A DNA stretch of 64,000 nucleotides from Flavobacterium sp. CFS9 (GTDB lineage Bacteria > Bacteroidota > Bacteroidia > Flavobacteriales > Flavobacteriaceae): positions 4,340,001 to 4,404,000 of the forward strand of contig NZ_AP031573.1 of NCBI RefSeq assembly GCF_041154745.1, in the 5' to 3' direction. Numbering within the stretch: the first letter of the stretch is position 1; each line of letters begins with the position of its first letter. Both the position numbers and the translations under genes were made by a program. The notes under the pieces were generated by a model. That model made no database searches and was not told where the DNA came from. It worked only from the letters and a program-made list of their open reading frames with translations. Of the stretch, positions 44,163-53,175 are shown in pieces.

Positions 44163-47100
44163 TTAGAATGAAAGATTAATTGCAAAAGTATACTGAGCCG
44201 TAATTGGGAAAGCAACCCCGCCCGTATTACGGAATTCAGGATCTTGTCCGTTTAATTTTTTGTCTGAATAAATCAACCATGGATTAACTGCCGAACCTTT
44301 TAAAGTAAAACTGCTTAGACCTAACTTTTTCTTAAAATCACTAGGGAATTCCCATCCCAATGATATATTTTTTAATCGTACAAAGTCACCACTTGCAATT
44401 CTCTGATCAGAAAAATTATAGGTGTTGTATGCAATTTGTAAGTTATTAGCTCCGTAATTTCTGTTCAACAATTGATCCGCAATAACCGGTACATTTGTAT
44501 ATTGTTCATCACCTGGATTAATCCATCTGTTAGCAAATTCTTTTGTGAAAACGGTCTGATCCGTGTAAACATTATTGTACACAGGATTCAGTCTAATTTT
44601 GTTTCCTCCCGATCCTACTATAAAAACATATAAGGACCAGCTTTTATAACTAAAGGTATTGGCTAAACCGATCGATTTATTTGGTTCTACAGATCCTTCG
44701 TATTTTAAATACTTACTAACATCATTCGTATCCTGAAAGTTAGCTTCCGTGATATTGTTTTCAGCTCCATCCTGCAATTTAAAGGTTGGTAGACCTTGAT
44801 TATTTAACCCCGTAAATTGATAAGAATACAATGAGTTTCTAGGGTGTCCCACTGTGTTGCCCCCATTTGCAGCGATCAAATTGAATACTGACGGCTTATT
44901 GGCCAGTTTTGTAATTTTTTGATCGTAAACAGAGAAGTTTAATGTTGTAGACCATTTAAAATCTTTAGATGCAATATTTTGAGTAGTTACACCAAATTCG
45001 ATACCTTTAGTATGCATATCGGCATTATTACCCTGTTTTACACTTTCTCCACCTACACCGGATGTAATTACATAATCAATAAGATCAAATGCTTTACGAC
45101 TGTAAATATCGGTTGTTACCTGCACCCTGTTTCTGAACATTCCAAGATCAAGACCAATATTGGTTTCAAATTGTTTCTCCCAAGTCAAATCTTTGTTTTG
45201 CAAATTAGAGATACGAATTGCATTTTCTCTGTCCGCTGTATTGAAACGATCTGTGATAAAGCTTCTATAAATGGCTAAGGAATTTGTTGCAGGTCCTGCA
45301 GTGGCAGTCAAACCATAAGAAGCTCTAAGTGCTAATGTGTTAACGGACTCTACATTTTTCATGAATTTTTCTTCTTTAATGTTCCATTTACCACTCAAAG
45401 TGTACGTAGGCAGCCATCTGGAAGAACCTGTATCGCCTTGTCTGTTAGATCCATCATAACGACCTGTAATCGATCCTGTATAACGACGATCGTACGTATA
45501 ACCAATTTTTCCAAAGAAACCAACGGTACGTTCTCTTTCAGCACCAAAATCATAATAAGAATTCCCTTCATTTACCAGTTTCTCAATCAATTTTGGCTCA
45601 ATAAAAGGGGTAAGTCCTTTTTGAAATTGAATTCCGGCCGCTGTAAAGTTGTCATTATTTCTATCTACTGATCTGAACTCAGTTCCAAAGAAACCTTCAA
45701 TTTCATGTTTGTCATTTAACGTATTTCTGTACGTAATGCTATTTCTAACATTGTAAGAAGTTAAGTCATCAGTAAACTTACGCAAAAAACCACCATTGGG
45801 TAAAACCGAAGTTTTTAGTGCCGTTAAATCATTTGGATTCTGATACAAAAATACGTTGGCATTTTGAATCAAGGCATTCGGATTTACAGTTATACCAGCA
45901 TTATAAGCTCCAACAACATTTGAGTCTTCATAGATTCTGTGCTCTCGTGATGTGTTGGCATAACGTGCTGAACCGGTAAAGTTGTAGGTTAAATGTTTAT
46001 TGATTTTGTAATCTATGTCTGCCTGAAAACGAATATCATTTACTTTAATACCAAGTGTATTATTTTGTAATTCTTTAATGATATTCATTGGTGCCCAGTT
46101 GTTTTGATAATACTCATAATTACCGTTTTCATCATAAGGTCTTAGTGTTCTGCTCGTACTTAAAACATAATTAAACGGGTTAATATCAAAATCTCTGCTA
46201 ACTTTTCCGAAAACCACATCGTCTTTACTTTCATACGCACCAGGGGCTCCCTGATCACGGATAGAAGCAAGAGTTGATAGGGTAATGTTTAATCTGTCGT
46301 TAATATAGAACGTTCCTTTTAGGTTTGATGATAATTGTTTGACATTATCAGCAATAGACCATCCCGGATCAGTATAGTATCCCAGAGAGCCATAAAATGT
46401 GTTGTTTTTACCTCCGCCTGAAAAGCTTAAGGAATGGTTTTGAGTAATAGAAGGTCTAAACAAAACTTTAAACCAGTCTGTATTTCCTAATTCGTACTTT
46501 CTCAAAAAATCATTAATGTAGGGCTGCTCATTTTTGACTCCATATTGTCCGTTAGTTTGATCGTAACGATTTATTTCTCTGGCTAGAATACCATAAACAC
46601 CGCTAAATCTGGCAGTTAAAGAAGAGCTTTGATCCAGGTAACCTTTGCCTCTCATCTCTTGAAAAATACTCATCGATTCCTGAGAATTTAGAATATCATA
46701 CTGAGTATAACTCGGTACAGTTCTAACTGTATTTTCAAGAGAATAGCTCACTTTAAGGGGAGAATCTCTACGACCTTGTTTAGTAGTTACTACTACCACT
46801 CCATTTAACGATCTTGAACCATAAATTGAGGTAGCAGATGCATCTTTAAGAATTTCAATGCTTTGAATATCATTTGCATTCAAACCAGCTACAGCAGAAC
46901 TTAATAATGTTGCAGAATTTCCAGAAGCTAAATCAGCAAATGAAACGTTGATAATATCTTCCTGAACAACTCCATCAATAACCCATAATGGTTTGGTGTC
47001 TCCAAAAATAGAAGAAGATCCACGAACTGTAATTTTAGGTGTCGTACCAAAAGATCCGGTAACGTTTTGTACAGTAACACCGGCAGCTTTACCTTCAATC

Positions 47101-47882
47101 ATTCTGCTTACATCTACAACACCATCGACTTTCAATTCACTGCCGGAAATTTTACTGATTGCCCCCGTAAAAGTTCTTTTTGAAGTTTTTTCGTAACCTG
47201 TAGTCACTACAACTTCCTTTAGATTTTGTCCTGCTTCATTTAAAACGATAACCGGATTTGTATTACTTATTCCTATTTCTTTTGTTTCCATTCCAACATA
47301 AGAAATAATTAAAGCAGTACTATTTGGCGGCATTTCGATAGAAAATTTACCGTCAAAATCGGTTAGTACCGCAATCTTAGTTCCTTTAGCCAATACAGTA
47401 GCTCCTGGTAATGGGCTTCCACTAACATCGGTAACTGTACCCTTAATAATCGGACCTGCAGCAGTTAAGCTCTCAAACAAAGAATTATTTGATTCAACAC
47501 CTGTAAAAGGATCTGACAAAGCACTTTTTTGCAAAATAATCTGATTACTTACTTCGGTATAAGTGATATTAAATGGTAGTAAAATTCGATTCAAAATACT
47601 AGACAAAGTTTCATCATTAGCATCTATGCTAACTTTCTGATTTAGTTGTGGTAATCTTGAATTGTAAGAAAATTTTACATTTGCAGACTTTTGTAATTTA
47701 GACAAGGTATTGTCTAAAGTTAAATTTGTAATATTAATTGTAACTTTAGTATCTAATTTTTTTTGTCCATTTACATCATTTGCCATGGCAACACTTGAAA
47801 ACACAAGTGCCAGAACAAACTGAAATAGTGTTATTTTCATGATTCGATGGAGTAATCGTTGTTTAACAACTGGTTTTTTCAT
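44163..47882 (-). CDS. SusC/RagA-type TonB-dependent receptor with N-terminal STN signalling domain
   Basis: This is a 1239-residue outer-membrane transporter. A signal peptide is followed by an STN domain (about 40-120, VTINITNLTLDNTLSKLQ), a carboxypeptidase-regulatory-like beta domain (about 148-235), the plug and a 22-strand barrel, with a C-terminal aromatic end (AQYTFAINLSF). The STN domain is what FecA-like receptors use to signal to a FecR-type anti-sigma factor, and genes for FecR and an ECF sigma factor lie directly upstream. Import therefore probably induces the cluster itself. Confidence 0.94.
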   Translation of the reverse strand: MKKPVVKQRLLHRIMKITLFQFVLALVFSSVAMANDVNGQKKLDTKVTINITNLTLDNTLSKLQKSANVKFSYNSRLPQLNQKVSIDANDETLSSILNRILLPFNITYTEVSNQIILQKSALSDPFTGVESNNSLFESLTAAGPIIKGTVTDVSGSPLPGATVLAKGTKIAVLTDFDGKFSIEMPPNSTALIISYVGMETKEIGISNTNPVIVLNEAGQNLKEVVVTTGYEKTSKRTFTGAISKISGSELKVDGVVDVSRMIEGKAAGVTVQNVTGSFGTTPKITVRGSSSIFGDTKPLWVIDGVVQEDIINVSFADLASGNSATLLSSAVAGLNANDIQSIEILKDASATSIYGSRSLNGVVVVTTKQGRRDSPLKVSYSLENTVRTVPSYTQYDILNSQESMSIFQEMRGKGYLDQSSSLTARFSGVYGILAREINRYDQTNGQYGVKNEQPYINDFLRKYELGNTDWFKVLFRPSITQNHSLSFSGGGKNNTFYGSLGYYTDPGWSIADNVKQLSSNLKGTFYINDRLNITLSTLASIRDQGAPGAYESKDDVVFGKVSRDFDINPFNYVLSTSRTLRPYDENGNYEYYQNNWAPMNIIKELQNNTLGIKVNDIRFQADIDYKINKHLTYNFTGSARYANTSREHRIYEDSNVVGAYNAGITVNPNALIQNANVFLYQNPNDLTALKTSVLPNGGFLRKFTDDLTSYNVRNSITYRNTLNDKHEIEGFFGTEFRSVDRNNDNFTAAGIQFQKGLTPFIEPKLIEKLVNEGNSYYDFGAERERTVGFFGKIGYTYDRRYTGSITGRYDGSNRQGDTGSSRWLPTYTLSGKWNIKEEKFMKNVESVNTLALRASYGLTATAGPATNSLAIYRSFITDRFNTADRENAIRISNLQNKDLTWEKQFETNIGLDLGMFRNRVQVTTDIYSRKAFDLIDYVITSGVGGESVKQGNNADMHTKGIEFGVTTQNIASKDFKWSTTLNFSVYDQKITKLANKPSVFNLIAANGGNTVGHPRNSLYSYQFTGLNNQGLPTFKLQDGAENNITEANFQDTNDVSKYLKYEGSVEPNKSIGLANTFSYKSWSLYVFIVGSGGNKIRLNPVYNNVYTDQTVFTKEFANRWINPGDEQYTNVPVIADQLLNRNYGANNLQIAYNTYNFSDQRIASGDFVRLKNISLGWEFPSDFKKKLGLSSFTLKGSAVNPWLIYSDKKLNGQDPEFRNTGGVAFPITAQYTFAINLSF

Positions 47883-48118
47883 AATTTTGATTCGTTTTGA
47901 TTAATACTGTTCGAGTGTATTTTAAGAAACATTATCAATTGCTCTTTACAGAGAGTAATTTGATTCCTTTAAGTGTCGATAATGTTACAGCATTTCGGCA
48001 CTTTTTTTCTGCATTTTCTTTTACATAGGCATTTTAATTATTTTTTGTTTTGGTTATTTTGGTTGTTCTATTCTTTTATTTTTAAATTTTACTCTATAAT
48101 TACAGTTATACAGTAAGA

Positions 48119-49234
48119 TTAATTGCATCCGCTAGATTTTATAATAATCTGATTTCCAATCATTTCAAAAGAAGTATTATTACCAATACTATTACAGACA
48201 ATTTTTAATTTTTCCATTAAGGGCTGATCACTTAAAGAAGTGGTAAGGTGACAATCTTTCAGCTTGTTTTTTGGATAATCAATATCTACCAGATAAGCCT
48301 GCTCTATCGTTTCAAAAATTTGTGATACAGGAATATCAGTAAACTCAAAGCTAAGCTGTTCAATATTTCCAACACTACGGGTAAGGACTATATCCTGCGT
48401 GATATTTGTAATTTTATTAAAACTTAAATCTTTTCGTTGAAAACGTAATGCCTGATTAGGTAACAAAACAACTTCATCATCATCTGACTTAGCCACCAAA
48501 TTGTTTGATTTTACCTTTACTTTACCAGTACGAACCAAAACTTCAACATCAGGTTGGTCAGAATAGGCCTTAACTCTAAAACTAGTTCCAACTACCTTCG
48601 TAATAATTTCATTGGCGTAAACGAAGAAGGGTTTTTTTGGATTTTTACTAATTTCAAAGAAACCTTCGCCAGATAAATACACCTTTCTTTCGTTTCCGGT
48701 AAAGATCTTTGGATAGCTAAGTTTACTATTAGGTTGTAATAGAACCGAACTACCATCAGATAAAGTAATAATTTGAGCTTTGTCTGAATTATTGGTTTGT
48801 TCAACCAATCCTTCATTGTTTTCACTAATCAACTCATTATAGGTTACTTCTTTACTATTAGAGATTATTTGATTGTTATACAACCAAACTGTTCCTAAAC
48901 CAAGAATTAAAGCGGCGGCAATACCACTAAGAAAATATTTCTTAAGAAATTTTATTTTAGAACTTGAGGTTGAATTGTTCTGATTCTCTTTCTCTTCGAT
49001 TTTAATCCAGGTGGCCTGCAAAGCATGATGAAGATCTACAGGAGATATTGGCTGGTCTGGTACTTTCATAGCCAGCAACAATAATCTCGCGTCTTCTACC
49101 AGTTTAGCACGCTGACGACTCTCTAAAGTCCATTCTTCCCAACCATCATTGTCTATTTTGGATAAAATCCATGACTGAAATGATTCATCAGATAAGAAAT
49201 CTTCAATTTCGGTATATTTATTACGTTTTTGCAT
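48119..49234 (-). CDS. FecR-family anti-sigma factor
   Basis: This is a 371-residue inner-membrane protein. An N-terminal cytoplasmic part of about 95 residues would bind sigma, one TM helix lies at about 96-116 (FLSGIAAALILGLGTVWLY), and a periplasmic FecR domain (about 150-250) is followed by a DUF4974-type C-terminal domain (QLSFEFTDIPVSQIFETIEQ) that contacts the STN domain of the receptor. It lies between the sigma gene (91-bp gap) and the susC gene (236-bp gap). Confidence 0.94.
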   Translation of the reverse strand: MQKRNKYTEIEDFLSDESFQSWILSKIDNDGWEEWTLESRQRAKLVEDARLLLLAMKVPDQPISPVDLHHALQATWIKIEEKENQNNSTSSSKIKFLKKYFLSGIAAALILGLGTVWLYNNQIISNSKEVTYNELISENNEGLVEQTNNSDKAQIITLSDGSSVLLQPNSKLSYPKIFTGNERKVYLSGEGFFEISKNPKKPFFVYANEIITKVVGTSFRVKAYSDQPDVEVLVRTGKVKVKSNNLVAKSDDDEVVLLPNQALRFQRKDLSFNKITNITQDIVLTRSVGNIEQLSFEFTDIPVSQIFETIEQAYLVDIDYPKNKLKDCHLTTSLSDQPLMEKLKIVCNSIGNNTSFEMIGNQIIIKSSGCN

Positions 49235-49324
49235 TTAGAAATAGGGTTACAAAAACATAGAGGACGGCTTTCTTGTTATATACTCACCAAATTGTGATTT
49301 TTTTTTAATTCTGTATAAAAAAAA

Positions 49325-49936
49325 TTAAAAAGTAGTTGAGGAAAGGAGAAGAATTAACGAAACACTACCCTTCCATTCCTTGCGAAGAGTAAGTAAACCG
49401 CGGTGTAGTAAGTTACTTGCTGATTGATAATTTACCTCCAGCATATCGGCAATTTGATCGACCGTTAAGCCTTGATGGTATCTTAAATACAAGGCCTCTT
49501 TTTGTCGTGCTGGTAAATTGTTCAGTAATTTATTCAAATGAATTACTTTTTCTTTTGTAGCATAATCGTCATCCATCAGATCATGTTCTACAGAGAATTC
49601 TAAAAGAAAAGAAATTGAATCTGTGCTTGCAGACTTGCGAAAAATATGATCACGCTCGTATAAACGTGCGATACGCTTGCGTACACTTGACAATAAATAG
49701 GCTTTTACTACAACTGAACTTTGAAGACCGTTCTTGTAAACCCAAATATCTGTAAAAACATCCTGAACACAATCCTGTACCTTTTCGGCATTCGGAGAAA
49801 GTGAATTTCCGTAATTGACCAAATCACCATAGTATTTTTCAAACAACAGAGAGAATGATTTTTCATCTCCATTTTTCAAGTTAGTCCAAAGCGTAAGATC
49901 GTCCGATGTTTTGAATTGTAGAGTTTTGGTATTCAT
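49325..49936 (-). CDS. ECF RNA polymerase sigma factor (FecI-like)
   Basis: This 203-residue sigma-70 family protein has region 2 (about 22-95, FSLLFEKYYGDLVNYGNSLS through DCVQDVFTDIWVYK) and region 4 (about 135-190, LPARQKEALYLRYHQGLTVDQIADML). ATG at 49936 is the first plausible start; the open frame extends to 50005 without a better one. With the FecR gene it forms a surface-signalling pair for the SusC-SusD cluster. Confidence 0.94.
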   Translation of the reverse strand: MNTKTLQFKTSDDLTLWTNLKNGDEKSFSLLFEKYYGDLVNYGNSLSPNAEKVQDCVQDVFTDIWVYKNGLQSSVVVKAYLLSSVRKRIARLYERDHIFRKSASTDSISFLLEFSVEHDLMDDDYATKEKVIHLNKLLNNLPARQKEALYLRYHQGLTVDQIADMLEVNYQSASNLLHRGLLTLRKEWKGSVSLILLLSSTTF

Positions 49937-50374
49937 ATAAAATCGCAATAGAATTCTTGAAAATAAGCACTGGTTTTTAACATAAAGAATAAGATTTTTT
50001 AACACTATTCTTTAGATCTATGCGATAAATATATAAAAGCAAACATATAAAACAAATTTTTTAATAGGAGAAAAATAAACATTTAACATCTGGAAAGAGC
50101 TTTTTTTATTGACTTAACGGGCTTTAGCATATAAAAATAAAATTAAAGTTATTCTTCTATTTTTTTTCAAATGTCAGATTTTATCGCCATAGTTTCTTTT
50201 GGTTTTTTTTAACATTAGCTTAAATGATCATTTGTAAATCATTTTAAATTAACACCTGTCCTTTCAAAAAAAATTTATCATAAATACTAATATCAAACTA
50301 GAGAACATTGAGCTGAAGCAGTACTGGATTCGGTATAATATCTGACAAAAAGGATGTTTTACCGGATATTTTTT

Positions 50375-50382
50375 TATCTTTG
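50375..50382 (+). promoter_or_regulatory. candidate promoter 1 of the XRE gene
   Basis: TATCTTTG is an exact TAnnTTTG match about 110 bp before the internal ATG. Confidence 0.45.
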
Positions 50383-50411
50383 AAATTCAGGATTTTTAAT
50401 CCAAATGACTT

Positions 50412-50419
50412 TATCTTTG
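50412..50419 (+). promoter_or_regulatory. candidate promoter 2 of the XRE gene
   Basis: This is a second identical TATCTTTG box. A transcript from it would begin at about 50426, directly at the start of the open frame that contains helix 1 of the helix-turn-helix domain, leaving little or no leader. Confidence 0.5.
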
Positions 50420-50491
50420 AGCCTTTAGAAATTAATATTCAGTATAGGACAGAAAATACATCAGGGAAGAAACGTAAAACGTTTTAGAGAA

Positions 50492-50863
50492 ATGCTTAAT
50501 ATCAAACAAGAAGCATTAGCTTATGATCTGGGAGAAGACTGGAATCAGAAGAAAATCTCTATGCTGGAGCAGAAAGAAGTAATTGAAGAAAGTTTATTGA
50601 AACAAATTTCCGTACTACTAAAGATTCCGGTTGAAGCTTTTCAGAATTTTGATGAAGAACAAGCGATAAATGTTATTGCAAATACTTATTCATTCCAGGA
50701 TTTTAAAGATAATGCTGTCGCTTCTGGATTTAGCTACCAACCCTCTTTCAATGCTATTGATAAAATTGTTCAATTTTATGACGAAAAAATTACGTTATAC
50801 GAGCGTATGTTGAAAGAGAAAGATGAAATGATGTCAGGATTTGAAAAATTAATCAGCAAATAA
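50492..50863 (+). CDS. XRE-type helix-turn-helix regulator with uncertain start
   Basis: From the ATG at 50492 this encodes 123 residues: the recognition part of an XRE domain (NIKQEALAYDLGEDWNQKKI), then a helical region ending in a possible coiled coil (FYDEKITLYERMLKEKDEMM). The frame stays open upstream to the stop at 50426-50428, and that part reads GQKIHQGRNVKRFRE, which looks like the missing helix 1 of the same domain. No ATG, GTG or TTG precedes it in frame, so translation may start at a non-canonical ATA or ATT, or the start codon may have been lost. The target is unknown. Confidence 0.75.
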   Translation: MLNIKQEALAYDLGEDWNQKKISMLEQKEVIEESLLKQISVLLKIPVEAFQNFDEEQAINVIANTYSFQDFKDNAVASGFSYQPSFNAIDKIVQFYDEKITLYERMLKEKDEMMSGFEKLISK

Positions 50864-50899
50864 TTATTTATAAACCTATATTGAGTACACAAGCGTAGT

Positions 50900-51215
50900 T
50901 TTAAAGACTTGCTCTGAAAGAGCCATAGTAATAGAATAGTACAAAGCACTATTGCATGGTAAAACATTTTTTTTTCAAGCCCAGAAAGGGCGAAAGCCAA
51001 ATCTCAAACAAAACGCATTTATAATTGTGGCCTAAGCATGCTCTTGCCCCCTCAGGGTAATGTGTCATATTCATTTAGTCATAGTGCGTTGCAGTATGTT
51101 TGCGCTTTAGGGCTTACAGCTCATTTAATCCAAGGGTTTTGTAGGAAATATAATATCCTTTCTATAGCAAATATTAGCGAAGCGCCTTTTAAAAGAGCAT
51201 CAAATCTATGGCTCT
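50900..51215. repeat. degenerate REP-like palindrome region
   Basis: Several short imperfect palindromes occur without a gene: GCTCT-GAA-AGAGC (50911-50923), GCCC-AGAAA-GGGC (50979-50991), CCCCCTCAGGG near 51048, and GCGAAGCGCC near 51178. Motifs of the kind CCC-GAAA-GGGC are seen in repeat clusters dispersed in Bacteroidota genomes by REP-associated (RAYT) transposases; no transposase is present here. The stretch is otherwise empty. Confidence 0.5.
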
Positions 51216-51227
51216 ATGTGTTAAAAA

Positions 51228-51258
51228 AAAGCCTCACTAAAATATTTAGCAAGGCTTT
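51228..51258 (-). terminator. terminator of the GIY-YIG-like gene
   Basis: AAAGCCTCACTAAA pairs with TTTAGCAAGGCTTT except for two central mismatches. On the minus strand it is followed by a run of nine U. It lies 26 bp after the stop codon at 51285. Confidence 0.75.
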
Positions 51259-51284
51259 AGACGATTTTATATTGAAGTTTTCTT

Positions 51285-51713
51285 TTAGAAAGCTACATTC
51301 CATCTTGGTAATTTTGCATTTTCATCTAAGAAATTTTGCAAAACCTGTCCTTCTACTGTAGTTGGAATCCCTTTTGAATCTGCATTGAAAGTTTCGAACC
51401 AAACTACTTCAAGAGCAGCAATGTTTTCTAATTTCATTTGTGCCGGCCAGGAGTATTTTCTTCCTGTTTTTGCAAATTGATGTCCGTTTATAATTTTATC
51501 GTACAATCCGCCGTTTTTGCTTTTCAAAGTACCATCATTCTGAACAGTTCCTGTAGATCCTACCATGATCAATTCTTTTGCATTTCCTTCAACTGCATAA
51601 ACTACAAAAACACCTGCACCGCCTTCCGGAGCGTTGCAAACTTGTTCTAAACTGTCTTCAATTGTAAAAGTAAAGCTGCTGCTTACTTTAAATTTTTCTA
51701 ATTCTTTGTACAT
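51285..51713 (-). CDS. GIY-YIG-like domain protein
   Basis: This is a 142-residue protein from the ATG at 51713 (MYKELEKFKVSSS); a longer frame to 51806 runs into the sucD terminator and is unlikely. The pattern GVFVVYA...ELIMVGSTG, a downstream Arg/Lys pair in GRKYSWP and a Glu in TTVEGQVLQNFLDE with an ending KLPRWN resemble the GIY-YIG nuclease fold. The first motif is divergent (GVF...VVY), so activity is uncertain. It could be a non-nuclease member of the fold. Confidence 0.5.
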   Translation of the reverse strand: MYKELEKFKVSSSFTFTIEDSLEQVCNAPEGGAGVFVVYAVEGNAKELIMVGSTGTVQNDGTLKSKNGGLYDKIINGHQFAKTGRKYSWPAQMKLENIAALEVVWFETFNADSKGIPTTVEGQVLQNFLDENAKLPRWNVAF

Positions 51714-51793
51714 ATTTCTTTTTTTAGCTTCTAAGGTACTGAGGTTCTTAGCAACTAAGTTTTTTCTATTTATACCCCAGCATTTTAAAATGT

Positions 51794-51825
51794 AAAAAAG
51801 TCTCAAGTGATATTGAGACTTTTTT
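51794..51825. terminator. sucD terminator
   Basis: A 13-bp perfect stem AAAAAAGTCTCAA / complement with a 6-nt loop carries A and T runs at its base. It lies 30 bp after the sucD stop codon and can terminate the minus-strand transcript. Confidence 0.85.
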
Positions 51826-51854
51826 TTGGAATTTATTATTTTAAATACCTGAGA

Positions 51855-52727
51855 TTATCCAAGTACTTCTTTTACTTTTTTACCAATTTCAGCTGGTGAA
51901 TCAACAACGTGAATTCCGTTGTCTCTCATGATTTGTTTTTTAGCAGCAGCAGTATCATCAGAACCACCAACGATAGCACCTGCGTGACCCATTGTTCTAC
52001 CAGCAGGAGCAGTTTCTCCAGCGATAAAGCCAACAACTGGCTTACGGTTACCATCAGCTCTCACCCATTTAGCAGCATCAGCTTCTAATTGACCTCCGAT
52101 TTCACCAATCATAATGATGATTTCAGTTTCTGGATCGTTCATTAATAATTCAACTGCCTCTTTAGTTGTAGTTCCAATAATTGGATCTCCACCAATACCA
52201 ATAGCAGTAGTAATTCCTAAACCTTGTTTTACAACCTGATCAGCAGCTTCGTAAGTTAAAGTTCCTGATTTAGAAACGATACCAACTGATCCTTTTTTGA
52301 AAACGAAACCTGGCATAATACCAACTTTAGCTTCACCCGGAGTAATTACACCAGGACAGTTTGGTCCGATTAATCTTGAATTTCTTTCTTTAACATAGTT
52401 ATTAGCTTTAATCATATCTGCTACAGGAATTCCTTCAGTAATAGCAATAATTACTTTAATTCCAGCGTCAGCAGCTTCCATAATTGCATCAGCAGCAAAA
52501 GCTGGCGGAACAAAAATGATAGATGTATCAGCTCCTGCTTGTTCGACAGCATCTTTTACTGTGTTAAAAACCGGACGGTCTAAATGGCTTGTTCCTCCTT
52601 TACCCGGAGTTACTCCACCAACAACATTTGTACCGTACTCAATCATTTGAGAAGCGTGGAAAGTTCCTTCGCTCCCTGTAAATCCTTGAACAATTATTTT
52701 GGAATCTTTATTAACTAAAACACTCAT
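51855..52727 (-). CDS. sucD: succinyl-CoA synthetase alpha subunit
   Basis: This is the 290-residue ligase subunit of the TCA cycle. The CoA-binding Rossmann domain with [12 protein letters not shown] lies at the start, and the phosphorylated His is in [13 protein letters not shown] near 249. It is full length. sucC is not adjacent, which is common in Flavobacteriia. It is monocistronic between a promoter box at 52763 and its own terminator. Confidence 0.97.
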   Translation of the reverse strand: MSVLVNKDSKIIVQGFTGSEGTFHASQMIEYGTNVVGGVTPGKGGTSHLDRPVFNTVKDAVEQAGADTSIIFVPPAFAADAIMEAADAGIKVIIAITEGIPVADMIKANNYVKERNSRLIGPNCPGVITPGEAKVGIMPGFVFKKGSVGIVSKSGTLTYEAADQVVKQGLGITTAIGIGGDPIIGTTTKEAVELLMNDPETEIIIMIGEIGGQLEADAAKWVRADGNRKPVVGFIAGETAPAGRTMGHAGAIVGGSDDTAAAKKQIMRDNGIHVVDSPAEIGKKVKEVLG

Positions 52728-52762
52728 GATATATATTTTATGTAGTTTTTAAAATTGTGATG

Positions 52763-52770
52763 CAAAAGTA
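52763..52770 (-). promoter_or_regulatory. candidate sucD promoter
   Basis: TACTTTTG on the minus strand matches TAnnTTTG, about 35 bp before the sucD ATG. Confidence 0.5.
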
Positions 52771-52811
52771 AGGTTTTGTAACGTATTTTAACCTTTTTGT
52801 CTTTAAAAAAA

Positions 52812-53174
52812 TTAAGAAAATTGACTCATTTGAAAACCGCGATATAATTTATCATCTTTTATTTGCCAAATCGTGGCAAAATGAGCTAATAACATTTCTT
52901 CTCTCGGGTTCTCAATCGTTTTTACAAAGTGAGAGTATCGTATTGAAACTAAGTCTTCTTCGGCAATGATGTGGCTAATTCTAACCTTAGAACGTACATA
53001 AGCACGGCTAAGCTCGTTTGCCATAGCTATCATAGAATCATAATCCATCTCAATTAATCCTTTGGTGCTGTTCCAGTCCAACTTTACTTCCGGATGCAAG
53101 TAAGTTTTCATGATTTCGCTATCAATTAAGGCATCTGACTTGTAAAATTTTTGAACAAATTCTTTTATAGACAT
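52812..53174 (-). CDS. NTF2/SnoaL-like small protein
   Basis: This 120-residue protein has the cone-shaped alpha+beta pattern of the NTF2-like superfamily: an N-terminal helix, LHPEVKLDWNSTKG, then strands ISHIIAEEDLVSIRY and a C-terminal aromatic strand (LYRGFQMSQFS). The function is unknown; members may bind small hydrophobic ligands or act as weak enzymes. It follows the LpxD paralogue with one base between stop and start, so it is in the same operon. Confidence 0.7.
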   Translation of the reverse strand: MSIKEFVQKFYKSDALIDSEIMKTYLHPEVKLDWNSTKGLIEMDYDSMIAMANELSRAYVRSKVRISHIIAEEDLVSIRYSHFVKTIENPREEMLLAHFATIWQIKDDKLYRGFQMSQFS

Positions 53175-53175
53175 A

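Larger units (their letters stand above)
50006..50425. other. AT-rich divergent regulatory gap before the XRE gene
   Basis: This stretch has no convincing gene. On the plus strand two TATCTTTG boxes (50375-50382 and 50412-50419) fit the -7 consensus exactly and face the XRE gene. On the minus side the sigma gene's promoter must lie here, but no clear box is seen. Confidence 0.5.

Noticed and set aside
47883..48118. Search for an ECF-sigma promoter before susC
   Set aside because: A GTAAC-like string near 47990 was noticed, but without a known consensus for this sigma factor it cannot be supported.
51038..51361. A 107-codon plus-strand frame in the REP-like stretch
   Set aside because: It runs through palindromic repeats and a terminator and into the opposite-strand GIY-YIG-like gene; the protein looks random.
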